Assembly: GCF_949628215.1 (NCBI RefSeq)
Contig: NC_134276.1
Span: 8,397,690-8,461,689 of the forward strand
Length of the DNA: 64,000 bases
Source: Phalacrocorax aristotelis
Taxonomy: Eukaryota > Chordata > Aves > Suliformes > Phalacrocoracidae
Direction of reading: 5' to 3'
Under the pieces are notes generated by a model, which saw only the letters and a list, made by a program, of their open reading frames with translations, made no database searches and was not told the DNA's origin. The position numbers were made by a program, and so were the translations under genes. Shown piece by piece: positions 39,028 through 51,151 of this stretch. Each line of letters starts with the position of its first letter. Positions within the stretch are counted from its first letter, which is position 1.

Positions 39028-39066
39028 TTTAACTTAATCCTATTACTCCTTAATTTAATCCTATTA
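39028..39066. repeat. Short direct duplication, about 20 bp
   Basis: TTAATCCTATTAC occurs twice, 21-22 bases apart, with CTTAA/TTTAA between. A small local tandem duplication. Confidence 0.7.
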
Positions 39067-39604
39067 CAACCAGGATTGTTGCTGTTAGCCATGTCCACAC
39101 ATCAGCACTGAGATGAAGAGTTACTTTAAAATGTGGAAACTCAAATAATCTTATTACAAGACCCAGAGCAGCACAGTTTCTAGGTGGGGTCTGTTCCAGG
39201 GGGTGGTTCATCTCACACATGGAGAGGAGGGCGCACTAATGCTAGTCCATCTATGCCAGTTAGTTGGCATTCATCAGTTAGGATTGTGTAAGTAATCTTC
39301 CTGAGCATACAGGAGAGACTAGACCTGGCACAGAACATCTACAATCATAGCTAGCAAAATAAAGCAAAATTGCTTCTTTGCACTCCTTCTGGATATTTCA
39401 GAAATTCCTCCTGGGCTTGTCTTAGCTCTGAGGTATGATCTTGGGTTAATAGTTTTGATTAAAGCAAAGGAGGAAAAGAAAGGGGAATCAGAACAGAAAT
39501 AACGTCTCAGATCAAAACAATCCTTTCTTCAGCTTTATTTCAGTGTTCCGTATAATTTGTTTCCAACTGCTATTGAAACAGAGGTTGGCTGCTTTTCAAC
39601 AGCA

Positions 39605-39667
39605 AAGCTTAAATATATATATTGTGTGTATAGAGAGACACACGCACAAATATATATTACACATATA
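39605..39667. repeat. AT/GT-rich low-complexity stretch
   Basis: Alternating purine-pyrimidine words (ATATATAT, TGTGTGT, ACACACGCACA). Low complexity only. Confidence 0.75.
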
Positions 39668-40516
39668 CCGTTAAAACTGCAAAACCAAGCATACGCAAGT
39701 ATCCTAATGGCAGATTTAAGGTTACCCATGCTCACGTTGTGCATGTGTTATGACTCAGATGTAAATGACATGATCACATGCTATTTTACTTAAGGCCTCT
39801 GTTCATTTAGTGCTTAAGTATGTACCTCAGTGGTTCACAGAAGTGCGGGTTAACCCCCCGCTTGCAGTACTGTGATGAACTTTCAGCATCTTCTGGTCTC
39901 TTCATTATACAATATACAGATAACGGAGATAGCAAAGGCTTTGACCCAAGCTAATGCCCCACCAAAATTCCCACGTTGCTTCAAGGTGTGGGAGTACAAG
40001 AGCTGCCTGCTCAGAAAGACCTGAACCATTTTGCCTTAAGTTTTCAAATTCAGCCATGAACAGAATTTCCAATTGGGAAAATTTAAGCCCAAATAATTAA
40101 ACTGTAGTAAGAGTTAAGATTTCACATCAGACCCTGGAATTGGAGCCAGAAGGCCTCTGTGCTACTCTTGCCCTTGCCACTGAGCAGCTAATGACATCTG
40201 AGCCCTTGTTCCCTCAGTTGTTCTCCCAATAAATAGTACAAGCAGGCAGCATTTCCACTCTACTCCTGACAAAAGGCCTCATCTGTTGTACAGAGCCATG
40301 CTCTCCCTTTCCTGATGTTCTGATTTTTCTGTAAAGGAGACTGAATTCCACCTCTAGCCCTCCCCAAGTCAGCTTTCCCTTGGCTTCCTCTTATCCGACC
40401 TTTTTGGTCTTTTGATCTTGAGTATCGTATCCCCTCTCATAGGCTGGAACCAAAGTCTACCAAACATTTATTCAGAAGTAATTTTCCCACCACATCAAAT
40501 CTGGGAGGTTTATCAT

Positions 40517-40655
40517 CGAATCATAGAGTGGTTTGGGTTGGAAGGGATCCTTAAAGATCATCTAGTCCAAGCCCCCTGCCATGGGCAGGGACATCTTCCA
40601 CTAGATCAGGTTGCTCAGAGCCCCATCCAACCTCACCTTGAACACCTCCAATGAT
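40517..40655 (-). mobile_element. CR1 LINE terminal fragment
   Basis: About 140 bases of CR1 3' end on the minus strand (complement of GAATCATAGAGTGGTTTGGG and TTGGAAGGGATCC). Only the final C-terminal codons and the tail remain. Confidence 0.85.
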
Positions 40656-42775
40656 GAACACCTTGAATACCTTATGTAAGTTGCTATTAGAATTGTCTGT
40701 TGTGGTGGGAGAGAGTTCAGTTTTGCATGTCACCTGTAGGCAGTGAGATGCATTTAATTTCTGAGGAAGGGAATAGACATATCTCAAGGGAGTCTGAAAC
40801 TCTGATTCAGCTCTAGCCTTGTACCAGTGGCTGGGAGGGCTGTTTCTTCATGGTTGGATGTGTTCCTCATGTCCTCGGCCATACACAGACGGTGTTGATA
40901 TGGAATTTATTGTGCATCCTTCTCAAAGTAACCGCTTCATGCATTCTGTAAATTGAGACAGCCGTTACCATGTGCTTCATAGCTTCAAGCTCTTCTTCAC
41001 AACTCCAAACCCTGTATTTTTTCATTTTAGAAGGAGCTGAGATTGCAAACACATTGCACAACTCCAAGAACCAGAAAGGGCAGATGACTGTACATTTGAG
41101 TTTCTAATACTCAAGCTTTAATTTGGCCTGAAGAGGGAAACTGAAATAGCCAAAACATGGTGTGTAAAAAGACTTATCATTAGCTCCCATAAATCTTACC
41201 CCTTGCTGGGACAAACCTATTGCTTCTAACGTGAGAAACAGTGGAACAACCTCATCAGGGAGATGGCTTACATTTTCTGCATATCTGTTACCTAAAGTCA
41301 GTAAAACTGTCAAAAAGAAGTATTATAACCTTAAACTGGATTGATTGCTGGGGAATCAGCATAATATTAGAGCAATGAACTTCTGCTCCTTTAGCAGAAT
41401 AAAAACCAAGTCTGTAGTATTTGCTTATTCATCCCCATTTACAATCACTGCAGCAAACCAGCCGGGAGGTCGCCGATGCAGAAAGCCTTTGCTCGCTTTC
41501 TGTGTGCTCCTGGCCAGGAATAAAAGACCGTTCTTTTTCAGAAAGTTCAGAAAGATTTTAATCAAAATTCACACACTGTAACAAAGCAGAGGCCAAATTT
41601 CCTGTTGGGGAAAATGATCAGAACTTGAATGACATCAGCAGAGATTTGGTTTCAACTGAATTTCAACTACCATAACACGCTTTGGAGATTGCCACCAAAT
41701 GAGTTTAATAGTTTTGCAGTAAATCCACTCCTAATTTATAGCCATGCTAATGGGAACCAAATTTACCTAAATGCGTGTGTGCTCACATCAAAAAGTCTGC
41801 AACTCCGTAATTCAGTTATCTACTGAGTAAGACCAGCTCCTGGGGACTGAAGGTCAGGCGTGGGCTCTCTTATTTTGGTGGTTTAGACACTTCACGTTTA
41901 ATTAACATTTGTGTAAGATGACAGAGCTCTTCAGTGTAAACTGCTGTACCTGCAACAGGGGAGAAAAATGACCTCATTTAACTCTGTTATGCAATGGCAC
42001 ATATGACTCGCTGCAGTCATTTCTGAAGGTCTGTGGCATTTTGCAGTTGGCTGTAGCGTATCTAACCGCTACGGCATTGCTGAGAAGACAAATGTCCTTA
42101 CAGGCAAATGCAGTTAACAGCACGATGGCTTGCAGGGCAGATGGATGAAATGAGCATCTAGAAATGAGCAGCTGCTACAGTGACATGTCTCCCTTGACAC
42201 AGCCTCGCCAATCCAGGATGACTGTACCCTCTTGTGTGTTGAGGGAGCTCTAAATGGAGATGTCTTCACATCTCTGACTGTCTTGAAGCGAGCAGTATAC
42301 CTCTCCGAAGCTCATCTGTTAATGTTTTTAAGATCCCAGCTGGATTTATATTAACTTGCAAAGAAATATATTTGCTCTGTTTCCAGGCTCATAAATACTT
42401 GACCGTTTTGTGAAAAGCTCTTAGTCCTGGTATAATCTATTCAAGCAAGAAGATCTGTGAAAATAATGGTCTGCAACATGTTCCCGTGACAGAGAGCACT
42501 GTGGCTACGTGGGTATTGTTTGTGCCTACATGGAAATGCATCAATGTAGTCTCAAAACACTAAAAGTGCACTGTGTGACCCACGGCAACGTATTTTGGAC
42601 TCCATCAGAATTTCTGAGCAACTTCAGCAGCCATGAAAAATTGCCTCCCTGGGAGCTGTCAGCCATTTCCATAGTAACTTGTAAATAAGATCACAGTGAC
42701 TTTTATGAACTCGTTTATGAACTTGAGCCAGCTTCTCCAGTACATCTGGGTCCTTCAGGATCTTTGCTAGACAGG
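40656..42775. other. Intergenic, nothing recognised
   Basis: About 2.1 kb of AT-rich sequence up to the LTR. Short frames only. Confidence 0.6.
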
Positions 42776-43365
42776 TGTACTGGGTCTGGCTGGGACGGAG
42801 TTAACCTTCTTCTTAACAGCCCATACAGAGCTTAGCTTCAGATTTGTGGCTGAAACGGTGTTGATAACACACCAATGTTCTCACTATCGCTGAACAGAGC
42901 TTGCACAGCACCAAAGCTGCTCTGCCCACCCCACCCAGCAAGTAGGCAGGGGGTGGTCAAGGAGCTGGGAGGGGACCCAGCCAGACCAGCTGACCCCACC
43001 TGACCAAAGGAATATTCCACACTATATGATGTCCTGCTCAGCAATAAAAGCTCAGGGAAAGAGGGAGGAAGGGGGCATGTTCATGGTTACGGCGTTTGTC
43101 CTCCCAAGCAAGCGTAACGAATGCTGAGGTCCTCCTTGCCAAGAAGTGGCTAAACATCTGCCCACCAATGGGAGGTAGTGAATAAATTCCTTTTTTTTTT
43201 TCCGCTTTGCCTGTGCATGCAGCTTTTGCTCTCCCCATTAAACTGTCATTACCTCAAATCACAAGTCTCCTCACTTTTCTTCTGTTTTCTCCTGATCCCA
43301 CAAGAGAGGCGAGTGAGGAAGCAACTGGGCAGGTGTCTGGCTGTTAGCCAGGGTCAACCCACAAC
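42776..43365 (+). mobile_element. LTR of an endogenous retrovirus (about 590 bp)
   Basis: Begins TGTACTGGGTCTGGCTGG and ends GGGTCAACCCACAACA, giving TG...CA ends. It has a TATA-like CTATATGA at 43022 and AATAAA at 43043-43048, in the right order and spacing for U3-R-U5 on the + strand. The opening and the ACTGTCATTACCTCAAATCA block are of a type common in bird ERV LTRs. No matching target-site duplication is visible around it, so it may be rearranged or part of a larger element. Confidence 0.75.
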
Positions 43366-43571
43366 AGTCCTTTTCCAAATGCAGCTTGGGGCTCAAATTA
43401 ATGATGTGAGCATGCTATTGTGGTGGTGTGCTCCCCCTCACCTGATCTTTTGCCCCTGGCTCTGCTCAAGTGATAAGTACCAGTGGCAGTCATGATAAGA
43501 TGCATCTGGTCATGATGGCTGCATCCAGCTCAAGGTGGGAGTCCCAGGAAACAGATAAACCACACAATAGC

Positions 43572-44241
43572 TGAGAGCTAATTTATGGATGTGTGCCCTT
43601 GTCCGCCTAACCAGAGTGCTAATTAATATCCGTCTCAGGCCACGCTTGGCAGAAGCTAACATCTGCAGCTGGTATGTAGGAATGACTATGAGCCAATTGT
43701 CTCACCCCCATACATAGTGAGCCGCCCAGGAGCCCTTTGAGCTCTCCTGCATGGCAGCGGGCCGCACAACGGGATCTCCCCTTGCGCAGGGACGCCTCTC
43801 AAGGTTACTCCTTGAGGCTGAGAGATTCCTTGCCGCAACAGATGCTCGGTAAGCGGCTAATAGCATGCTAAACTTTAAAATCTTAGCTAAATGATATGAA
43901 GAATTGGTTGTGTACACAAAATCCTTTTATATAAACCATTGAACAAGTCTGGGACTAGCATTGGATCCAGCCACACCTAGACTCCTCTCTGAGAAGGAGT
44001 TTAGAAAGCAAGGGTGTCCTTTCTGAACCTCATGACTCAACGGGAAGGCCTCCCTGACAGTTTGTCTGACCCTGTTCTCTGTGCAGTAAATAATCAAGTG
44101 AACCTTGCCACCAAATCTTGTTAAATCACTGTCAAATTTACCAGAAAATTTTGTTAACTCATTGTAATATATTAATGAAATATATACTTTTGCTTCTCTC
44201 TCTTACGAGTGAAGGGTGCTCTCACTCTCTCTTCCGTGACA
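43572..44241 (+). mobile_element. Second LTR-like segment
   Basis: About 670 bases with TG...CA ends, a clear TATA box (TTTATATAAA, 43926-43935), a poly(A)-signal variant AGTAAA at 44085-44090 and a T/C-rich U5-like end. It lies directly before the retroviral internal-type sequence. It does not resemble the LTR at 42.8 kb, so it belongs to a different family. The exact borders are inferred from TG/CA only. Confidence 0.5.
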
Positions 44242-44844
44242 GCTATAGTATTTACAGTTGTTAACTGGCAGGGTCCTGTGCTGGTCACGGAGCTCGCTTG
44301 CTTTTACTATACATTAGAGTCCAGGGCTTGTCAGTGGCTGCTTTTGCTGTTTGTTGTGGTGCTTATCACTTTGCTCCACTTTGCCTGGCCACATTTTGAT
44401 AAAAGCAATGGCCACGTGCCAGGGCTGGCACACAGCCCTGCACTGACGGTGTTCTCGTGCTGCATGAGCTACCTTGCGGAGAGAATGAGGGACTACACCT
44501 CCCTCTGCTCCTCCAGGATGAGCATGGCCAGCTGTGCTGCACGGGCTCCCAAGTTTCTTGTACATCCTTACGTATGCTGTTTGATCGTATCACCTAACGT
44601 CGTTGGCTTGTTGTTAGGTGTGTGGAACCTGGCTTGGTCCTGGCATACAAGTAAACAGCTCGGTGAGGTAACACAGAAATACGCCCCAAGGCAGTCAGTC
44701 AGTGCTGGCAGGGTTTGTGGGAAGATTTGTGCAGGTGCCTGGGGCAGTTATCCCCTCCGATCGATAGCCCATGATTTTAGACCTGAACAGGCATATACTC
44801 CTCATGAGCTGGCACACCACCTGAAGGAAGGGTGCCTTGCCTAA
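44209..44844 (+). CDS. 211-codon ORF in the ERV leader, function unknown
   Basis: An uninterrupted frame starting at the end of the LTR-like segment; the nominal first codon at 44209 overlaps the putative U5. It contains a strong hydrophobic stretch (WLLLLFVVVLITLLHFAW, about residues 43-60) and a second weaker one (VVGLLLGVWNLAW near residue 130), with many cysteines. I cannot assign it to gag, pol or env. Its position before the gag-like remnant suggests ERV leader sequence. It may be a chance survival in old retroviral DNA rather than a gene. Confidence 0.35.
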   Translation: MKGALTLSSVTAIVFTVVNWQGPVLVTELACFYYTLESRACQWLLLLFVVVLITLLHFAWPHFDKSNGHVPGLAHSPALTVFSCCMSYLAERMRDYTSLCSSRMSMASCAARAPKFLVHPYVCCLIVSPNVVGLLLGVWNLAWSWHTSKQLGEVTQKYAPRQSVSAGRVCGKICAGAWGSYPLRSIAHDFRPEQAYTPHELAHHLKEGCLA

Positions 44845-45009
44845 CCCAGTGAGACCTGGCAACTTCTAGCAATGTTTTGGGGCATGGCCTCTGCCTACTG
44901 AGCCTCTGTCCAGCAGCACCAGAGGAAGGAGGATGAGGAAGTGACGAAGTCACCAAGGAGGGAGAAAACACTTGAGCCCTAAACTCTGAGGTTTTAAAGA
45001 AGCTGCGAG

Positions 45010-45900
45010 ATCTGTGGAAAAATGACAGCCACAAGCCTGGCAAGCGGATCGATGCCTGGTTGCTCCAATGTTGCGATACTGGTGTCCACTGTCAGCAGTT
45101 AGAATGCAGGCAAGCCAAGCAGCTGGGATCCCTAAGTAGAGACACTGGGATTGGCAAAGTGACTGGAAAGGGAACTGGAACCCACAGCCTTTGGACGTGG
45201 TTCCTGTTGACTGTGAAAGCCAATTACACCCTTAGAGATGATCTGGTATGCTGCCTGGGCAAGCGGACCACCACTGGGGAAGGTATCCAATGCTTGAGAG
45301 AACCAGCGATGGTGGAGGCAGTCTGTAGCAAGTTGGAAACAACCAGGTCACCAAAGCCCTGGGTGCCATCCGGTGCACCAGCCCATGTGACCGAAAGTGG
45401 TACGTAACTCACTGGTGTCATGTGCTAACACCCTGCTGCTGATGCACTGGTCGGACTCTAAGCCACTAACTGTGGAGTGACAGTCCCAAGGGCTCCAGGA
45501 GTGCAAAATTAACCTCCCTTCCTCCCCCCCGTCATGGGCCTACGTCTCTGCTGTCGGGGTGCCCCATGGAGTCAGCTTCCCCCTGCCAGAGGGAAAGGGG
45601 GCACCCAGGGCACACCATGCCACCCTGTGGTTCCTCCTGTACGACCAGGAGGAGGACACGAAGAAGTGGAACAATGTGCCCACGTAAAATCTAGAAGCCC
45701 ACATACATGGACTGCAGGGAAGACTGCTGCTAAGAAGCACCCATCCAAGAAGGCTGACGCTCCAGTTGCCACTGATATAGTGGAAGACAGCAATGCCCCA
45801 GATGCAGAAGAAGGGCTGAGAACAGCTCTCCTCCTGGCCTTGGTGAAGAAACTTCTGGTTTGAAACCACAAGACTTAGATGGTGAATATTCCAACCAGGA
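45010..45900 (+). pseudogene. Degenerate gag-like region of an ERV
   Basis: Broken frames (45060-45407, 115 codons; 45534-45863, 109 codons) with features of avian ERV gag-type sequence: a Lys/Gly-rich stretch (GKVTGKGTGTHSLWTWF), a region with CLGKRTTTGEGIQCL, and a lysine-rich KTAAKKHPSKKAD segment. Frames shift and stop between them. The assignment rests on position before a protease motif and on family resemblance, not on a diagnostic motif. Confidence 0.5.
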
Positions 45901-45943
45901 GTAGAGGGTCCCTGTCTCTGGGCAGGCTGAGGAAAGAGACAAC

Positions 45944-46090
45944 CAGATTTACTGGGCGGTGTGGGTTCGATGGCCTGGCACACAGGATCCACAGGGGTAG
46001 AAGGCTTTGGTGGACACTGCTGCACAGTGCACTCTAATGCCATCAGAGTACAAGGGAGCAGAACCCATCTGGATTTCTGGAGTGACCTAG
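45944..46090 (+). pseudogene. Retroviral aspartic protease remnant (pro)
   Basis: A frame with the protease active-site neighbourhood, ALVDTAAQCTLMPS, at about 46004-46045. The usual catalytic triad Asp-Thr-Gly reads Asp-Thr-Ala here (codons 46013-46021). An in-frame TAG lies just before it (45998-46000) and another just after (46088-46090). It is inactive. No reverse transcriptase, integrase or env follows, so the provirus is truncated. Confidence 0.72.
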
Positions 46091-46300
46091 ATTGGGAATA
46101 TAAAGGAGAGTTATCTGTAGCTTGGTGAGCCCATGAAACATGAGGACATCTAGGGACAGACACAACATACAGATGGGCTCACGACTGAGGGGTGGACCTG
46201 ATCACTGAACCTATCCCACAGGTGGTAGATGGCAGCACTATGGAGGGCAGAGAGGAAAGAATTCAGAAAGATAGGCAAGAGGAGAACCAGGCAACCCAGC

Positions 46301-49300
46301 ACTGAAGTCTTCTTTCCCTAACTAATTTCCATACTAGAATTTTATTGCCTTCAGCCACACGCAGAATCAACCATTGTGAGATTTCACAACGGTGAGATGC
46401 TGACACAGGAATTGGGCTTCTCATTACTAGAGGATTACAAACAACAAGCAACAGCTTCTGCTGCTACAAGACAGCATGGCTCCATTGACTATAGCAACCT
46501 CATCAATTTAGATGAGATTTAATCAAATACGTCTGTGATCATGCGTTGTATTTCACTATCCTGTTTTTCCCCTCCCCACTGGGGTCTCAAACAATATTAT
46601 TCAAGACACTGACAAGGATGAAAGTCAACAGAGTGTCATTAATACCAACCACAGCTTCAAAGTCTGTCTGTCCACTGCCCGTACTCCATCTAAATAAACC
46701 TGGTAAGATTTATCTGAGTCTGATGTAACTAAATTAATCACGCAGAGCACTGACCTATCCTACCACAGACTCCTGTGCCCCACCCTGCGTGTTTATTTCA
46801 AAGGTAATCTAATTTGCTGCAAATGTGCCTATCTAGCTGGGGAGCAGACGGTGATAGGCACTCCAGAAGGAAGAAAGCTTTCCAGGAAGCATGGCTCAGT
46901 GAATTCCTTTATAGGAGGAATACAGAATCTATTTTGTTGTTGTTGATCTGCACTGGAATTACTCACTCGCTCCCTGCTCTTTGTCTCAATATATTTCTGA
47001 AGCACAGTTAAGCTCCTAAGCTCCAATCAGTTCAAAACTGAGTGGAATGTACCAGCCCTTTCCTGTGGGTTTTCCATAAAGACATTAAGGAACTCAGGAG
47101 AGCTGCTGGGTAACAACATCCTGCCTGCAACATACCTTTGAAAAATGAGAGTGAAATTCTGACAGAAGTTTGCTAGCAAACTGCTGAAGCACAATAGCCT
47201 GTTGAGTAGCCAGCAGTGGTGCAGCCTGCCTTTGTAACACAGAAGAGAGCCAGAGCACAACGCTTCGACCCAAGTAGTGATGGAAGAAGAGACTTACACT
47301 GCGGAGGTCTCATGTTGCTAAATATACACAATCCCAACCAGTGCTGAAATGATTAGGGGACAATACTGTGATTAACAGCAAGTGTCTTCTAGATACCAGC
47401 TGCTTTCTGTCCCACTGCAGGCTGTTGGACCTCACTCACCTTTGCCTCCCAAGCTGTATCTTGCACTTTGGCTCTCTCAGCAGTGTGGTGGGGGAGGCAT
47501 CAGCCAGTTCTGCTTCCCATGGCACAGCCCCCTGCAATACTCCCCTCTTACCCCATGAGGTGTGGGAGAACAGAGTTGGGAGGGGCGGTATGCAGGTGTA
47601 CGTTGGGGGCTGGGATACAGATGGATGGTCCCAATACCAGGTGGAGGATGAGTTGGGAGAGGATGAGGGACTTGTGCTGCACTCAAGACATTTCGCCACT
47701 TTGTATCATGGCAAATTTCACAGGTTGAGTCCCAGCAGATATTTTAGCGTGTCTGAAGGCAACCTTCTCCAAAAGTCCCACCTGGCTTCTTTCCCCCAAG
47801 GCTCAGTGGTTGTGTGACACTCCCTTTTTCCAGTTTCAGGACTGTGGTAGAGTCCTTCAGGACTCAAGGAGACAGGCGTCACCTACCACTGCTACCAAAG
47901 TTCCCTGTCTCCTTTACCCATTTCCACACTGGTTCACTTAGCAGCAGGACTGCTACAAAACTACCCAAATGACCAGAAACTGCTCTGGAGAAGCATGGAT
48001 GGGCACCATGAAAAGACAATACTGGAACTATCTTTTCACAGGGAACATGATGCTTCCAAACTTCAACAAAAGCTGTGGGAGCAGTACTTGACCACCAGAG
48101 ACTGACAAGAGGCTGACAGCAGAGAATGGACTAACAAGGGTTGGATTCTGCATGAGCATCCATGGAAATAAAATCTATGTGAGGCCCCTGCCCATCAGCC
48201 CCAGCTCTGACAGGGAGGCACGGCTTATGGCGTGTACACAATCACTTGGACACTTTTACCATTTCAAACTCCTCATTCTCTCATACTCTGTTGCATTTGT
48301 TGAGATTAAATAGTATCTTGCTTTGCTGTAGCTGTTTGTTGTCTGTTTGAAACTGGTCACAGAACCCAGATGAGGTTTGTAAGGGCTGAATTCAGGGATC
48401 TGTGCTCCCTAGCACGGCCAGTACAGAGGCCTAGCACTGCCACAGCCCAGGCCTCTTCTAAGGGTGGGGGACTCGGAAATATTCAGAAACAAGAGAGTAG
48501 AGCAAAGGGCATTCTGTTCTCAACATCTCTGAAAACCCAGCAGCAGTTTAGGTTTCTAAACACAGTTCAGGGGATACCTAGCTTTGAAAATCTTTGGTTT
48601 GCCTAAACTCAAGAAAAGAACTTGCTGGTGATTCAGTGGGAAAATCAGCTCTAGGCTGGGAAAGATCTCAAAGAAAACAAGGAGGTAAAAGGCAGTATGT
48701 GTGCTTGTTGTTTGCAGAAGCAGACTCAAGACAGATGGTCCTTTCCAGCCCCACATACCAATGACTACATAGCACCACCAGGGACAATGCTAAAGCTTTG
48801 ATCTGTATCCTGAACTCAGGGGAGACAACAGGGAGCTCCCATGAAGGATGCCAGATAGTGAAAAGTATATACTGTATGAAAAATGGGGGGAGGTTAAAAA
48901 GTTAGTTATCCTGTCTCATTTGTTTCCCTCTTTCCAACCACCTCATTGGTTTCAACATTCTTCTATTGGGGGTCCACATCTGCTTGCCCTCCTTCTCTTC
49001 GTCTCTTTGAGGGGAGTGCCTTCTACCCTACGGCACCTTTGCAGGGTACAGCAGCACGAAGCAATCCCTGCTGCAGGCCCCCATCTAGATAGATGAAAAG
49101 ACAATATGGAGATGTATTACTTGTGAGCATGCAAAAGCTGTAGGACTGCTGGCTGAGAGCGTAGGAGTAGCCACCCTCCACTGTATTTGTATAAACAAAA
49201 ATAAATAAAACAGAGGGAGAGGGTGAGTTGATCAGAATACACAGTCCCATTGTCAGACCCTGTCTGGCTGTAGGCTGCTGCCCTCCTACGGCAAGCTGGG

Positions 49301-51151
49301 ACAGCCGCCCTTTTCTCTAGAGCAGCTCTCTGTATTGCTAAGATGAACCTAGTTCAGCTGCTGGTACCAGCTGCCAGAAATTACAGCTTCCAAACATCCA
49401 GTTTGCCGGTTCACTGTCTGTCTGAAGTAGAAAATCAGCACCCTGGGGCGCTCAGCCTTTCTGTCCTGTGAGGGAAGCCTTTGTGCTTGGAAAGGACCAC
49501 ATGCCACTCAAGGAGCAATTGCCACCCTGAGCCTGCGTGTGACATTGTTAGTGCTGAATAATAACGTCCCTGCAGAGAGGGCACAGAGCTCAGGCTCTTC
49601 TCCCTTAGTGACAGCTTTTTGTTGCTATTGTTGGGGTTTTTTTCTAAGTCCTGTATCTTGGCAACACAGGAGTTGTTGACTTGGAAACTCAGTGCTTTAA
49701 ATAAGGCTAGCCTTGTTCAAGCATTTCTGCTGAATCCTGCATCTGTTACCATGGAAGGGCTGTGAAAATAAACCTCAGCACAGGTACTGGGCACTTGCTT
49801 TCCTGCGAGCGCCCTCCCAGTGAGTTCCACCGCTGCTTACCTTCTTTATCACCGTGGTTCAGAGAGCTGCCACTGGCAGCAGTGCTTCATCCCCCAAATA
49901 TCCCATACACATCTTACTTCTACCTTCGTTATCATCCTAGAAGTCCTCTGAATGAAAGCCGCACCCTGAAAAAGAAAATGCCTCTGAATGAATTAAGATT
50001 CCCCCAACTGGCTCTTACCAACAGGAGGAAAAAAGGCCAAAGCTCCACGTGTGTGAGTCCACTGAAAAGACAGCCCCTTCCACTGAATGGAGACGAGCAA
50101 TTCATGAAGGCTCAAGCCAACCTGGCAGCAGAAGGGACCTTCAAGTCACTGAAAATCAAGGGGTTTTTATTACCAAGGAGGCTTTTCTGCTCTGAAAGCC
50201 TGGACTTCTGTGTGCCCAGCTCAAAGCACTGCAGTGTACTAGCTGTGAGAGAAGCAGGCCTCTGGGAAGAGCACAGAGGGGCGAGTTCAGACAACCTACA
50301 GCTGCTGGTGATGGCTAAAAAATGCACCTTTTTCACTCACATATGTCTTACATCATGGCTCTCAAACTTTACTATTTCAGTTAGAACTTTTTCTAAAAAG
50401 TACTATGAGCAATCCTCTTTTTCAGTCTGCACTTGTAAGATGTAACTTCAGCATCCCTGGTCTTCTACAGTGAAACAGATGTCTGAAAGAGCCTAATGCA
50501 TTTTATTGTAACTAGCACAAACTGAAAAGCAAGAATTCAATTTTGCAAAAATATTCTGAAGCTGTGAAATCTGCATTTTGCTCTGATAGGGAGTAAAATG
50601 AAAACAGGTTGCAGCTGTAAAACTTCAGAGTTCAAAATCATGAGGATCCAGAGTTACAGTTTCATCTTTCAGAACTGGAGGTCTGAATTGCTCTGAATTC
50701 TGTATAGCCTGTTTTAGGCTTTGTCTCTGAACTCTGCCTGCCCAGAAATCATTCTGTCCTGAAGCCAAACAACGTCAGGGCTCTTACAAGGAAAGCCTTT
50801 GACAAGCTCTTGTGCTTGGCTAGATTAAAAAAACTACATTACTCAAACTTTGGTTTAAACACTCCCTGAGGAAGGCTCAAAACACCGGGCACACCTTCCT
50901 TGAGTCCCATGTACCATGTACCATGTACCCATGTACCATGCTCCATCAGGCTGACAACATACACAAGCGACTCAGCTGCCCCCAAGGCTGCCTAGCTGGG
51001 GCTCCACAGCACAGCACAGATAAAGCCACCGCACCTTCATGAGTTGTTTCAGCCAGATCCCTTACCACACACCTCCCCAGGGTACACACACTGTCCCGTA
51101 GCAACATGAGGTGTCCCTTATTCTAATTTGCAGCACAAGAACCAGGATGTT
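46301..51151. other. Intergenic, one long unassigned frame
   Basis: About 4.9 kb. It holds a 227-codon frame at 49762-50445 (nominal start is GTG) and a 149-codon frame at 47368-47817, neither with a recognisable domain, plus the short repeat at 50.9 kb. No transposon was identified. Confidence 0.55.
50908..50942. repeat. Short tandem repeat of a CCATGTA-type unit
   Basis: Four to five copies of a 7-8 bp unit (CCATGTA, with one extra C in the third interval). A small microsatellite in intergenic sequence. Confidence 0.9.

Larger units (their letters stand above)
37296..40516. other. Intergenic, simple repeats only
   Basis: About 3.2 kb with the low-complexity stretch at 39.6 kb and the small duplication at 39.03 kb. 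Nothing else recognised. Confidence 0.6.
42776..46300 (+). mobile_element. Composite degenerate endogenous retrovirus
   Basis: Two dissimilar LTR-like segments, a leader ORF and gag-pro remnants all read on the + strand. No pol, env or 3' LTR was seen before the similarity fades near 46300. The simplest reading is an old provirus that lost its 3' two-thirds, with a solo LTR of another family next to it. Confidence 0.65.

Noticed and set aside
43567..44246. ATAGC and GCTAT flanking the second LTR-like segment as a target-site duplication
   Set aside because: They are reverse complements, not direct repeats, so they do not support a target-site duplication.
45540..46163. 207-codon frame on the minus strand in the ERV region
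   Set aside because: Antisense to the gag-pro remnant on the + strand, which has recognisable retroviral motifs; the minus frame has none.
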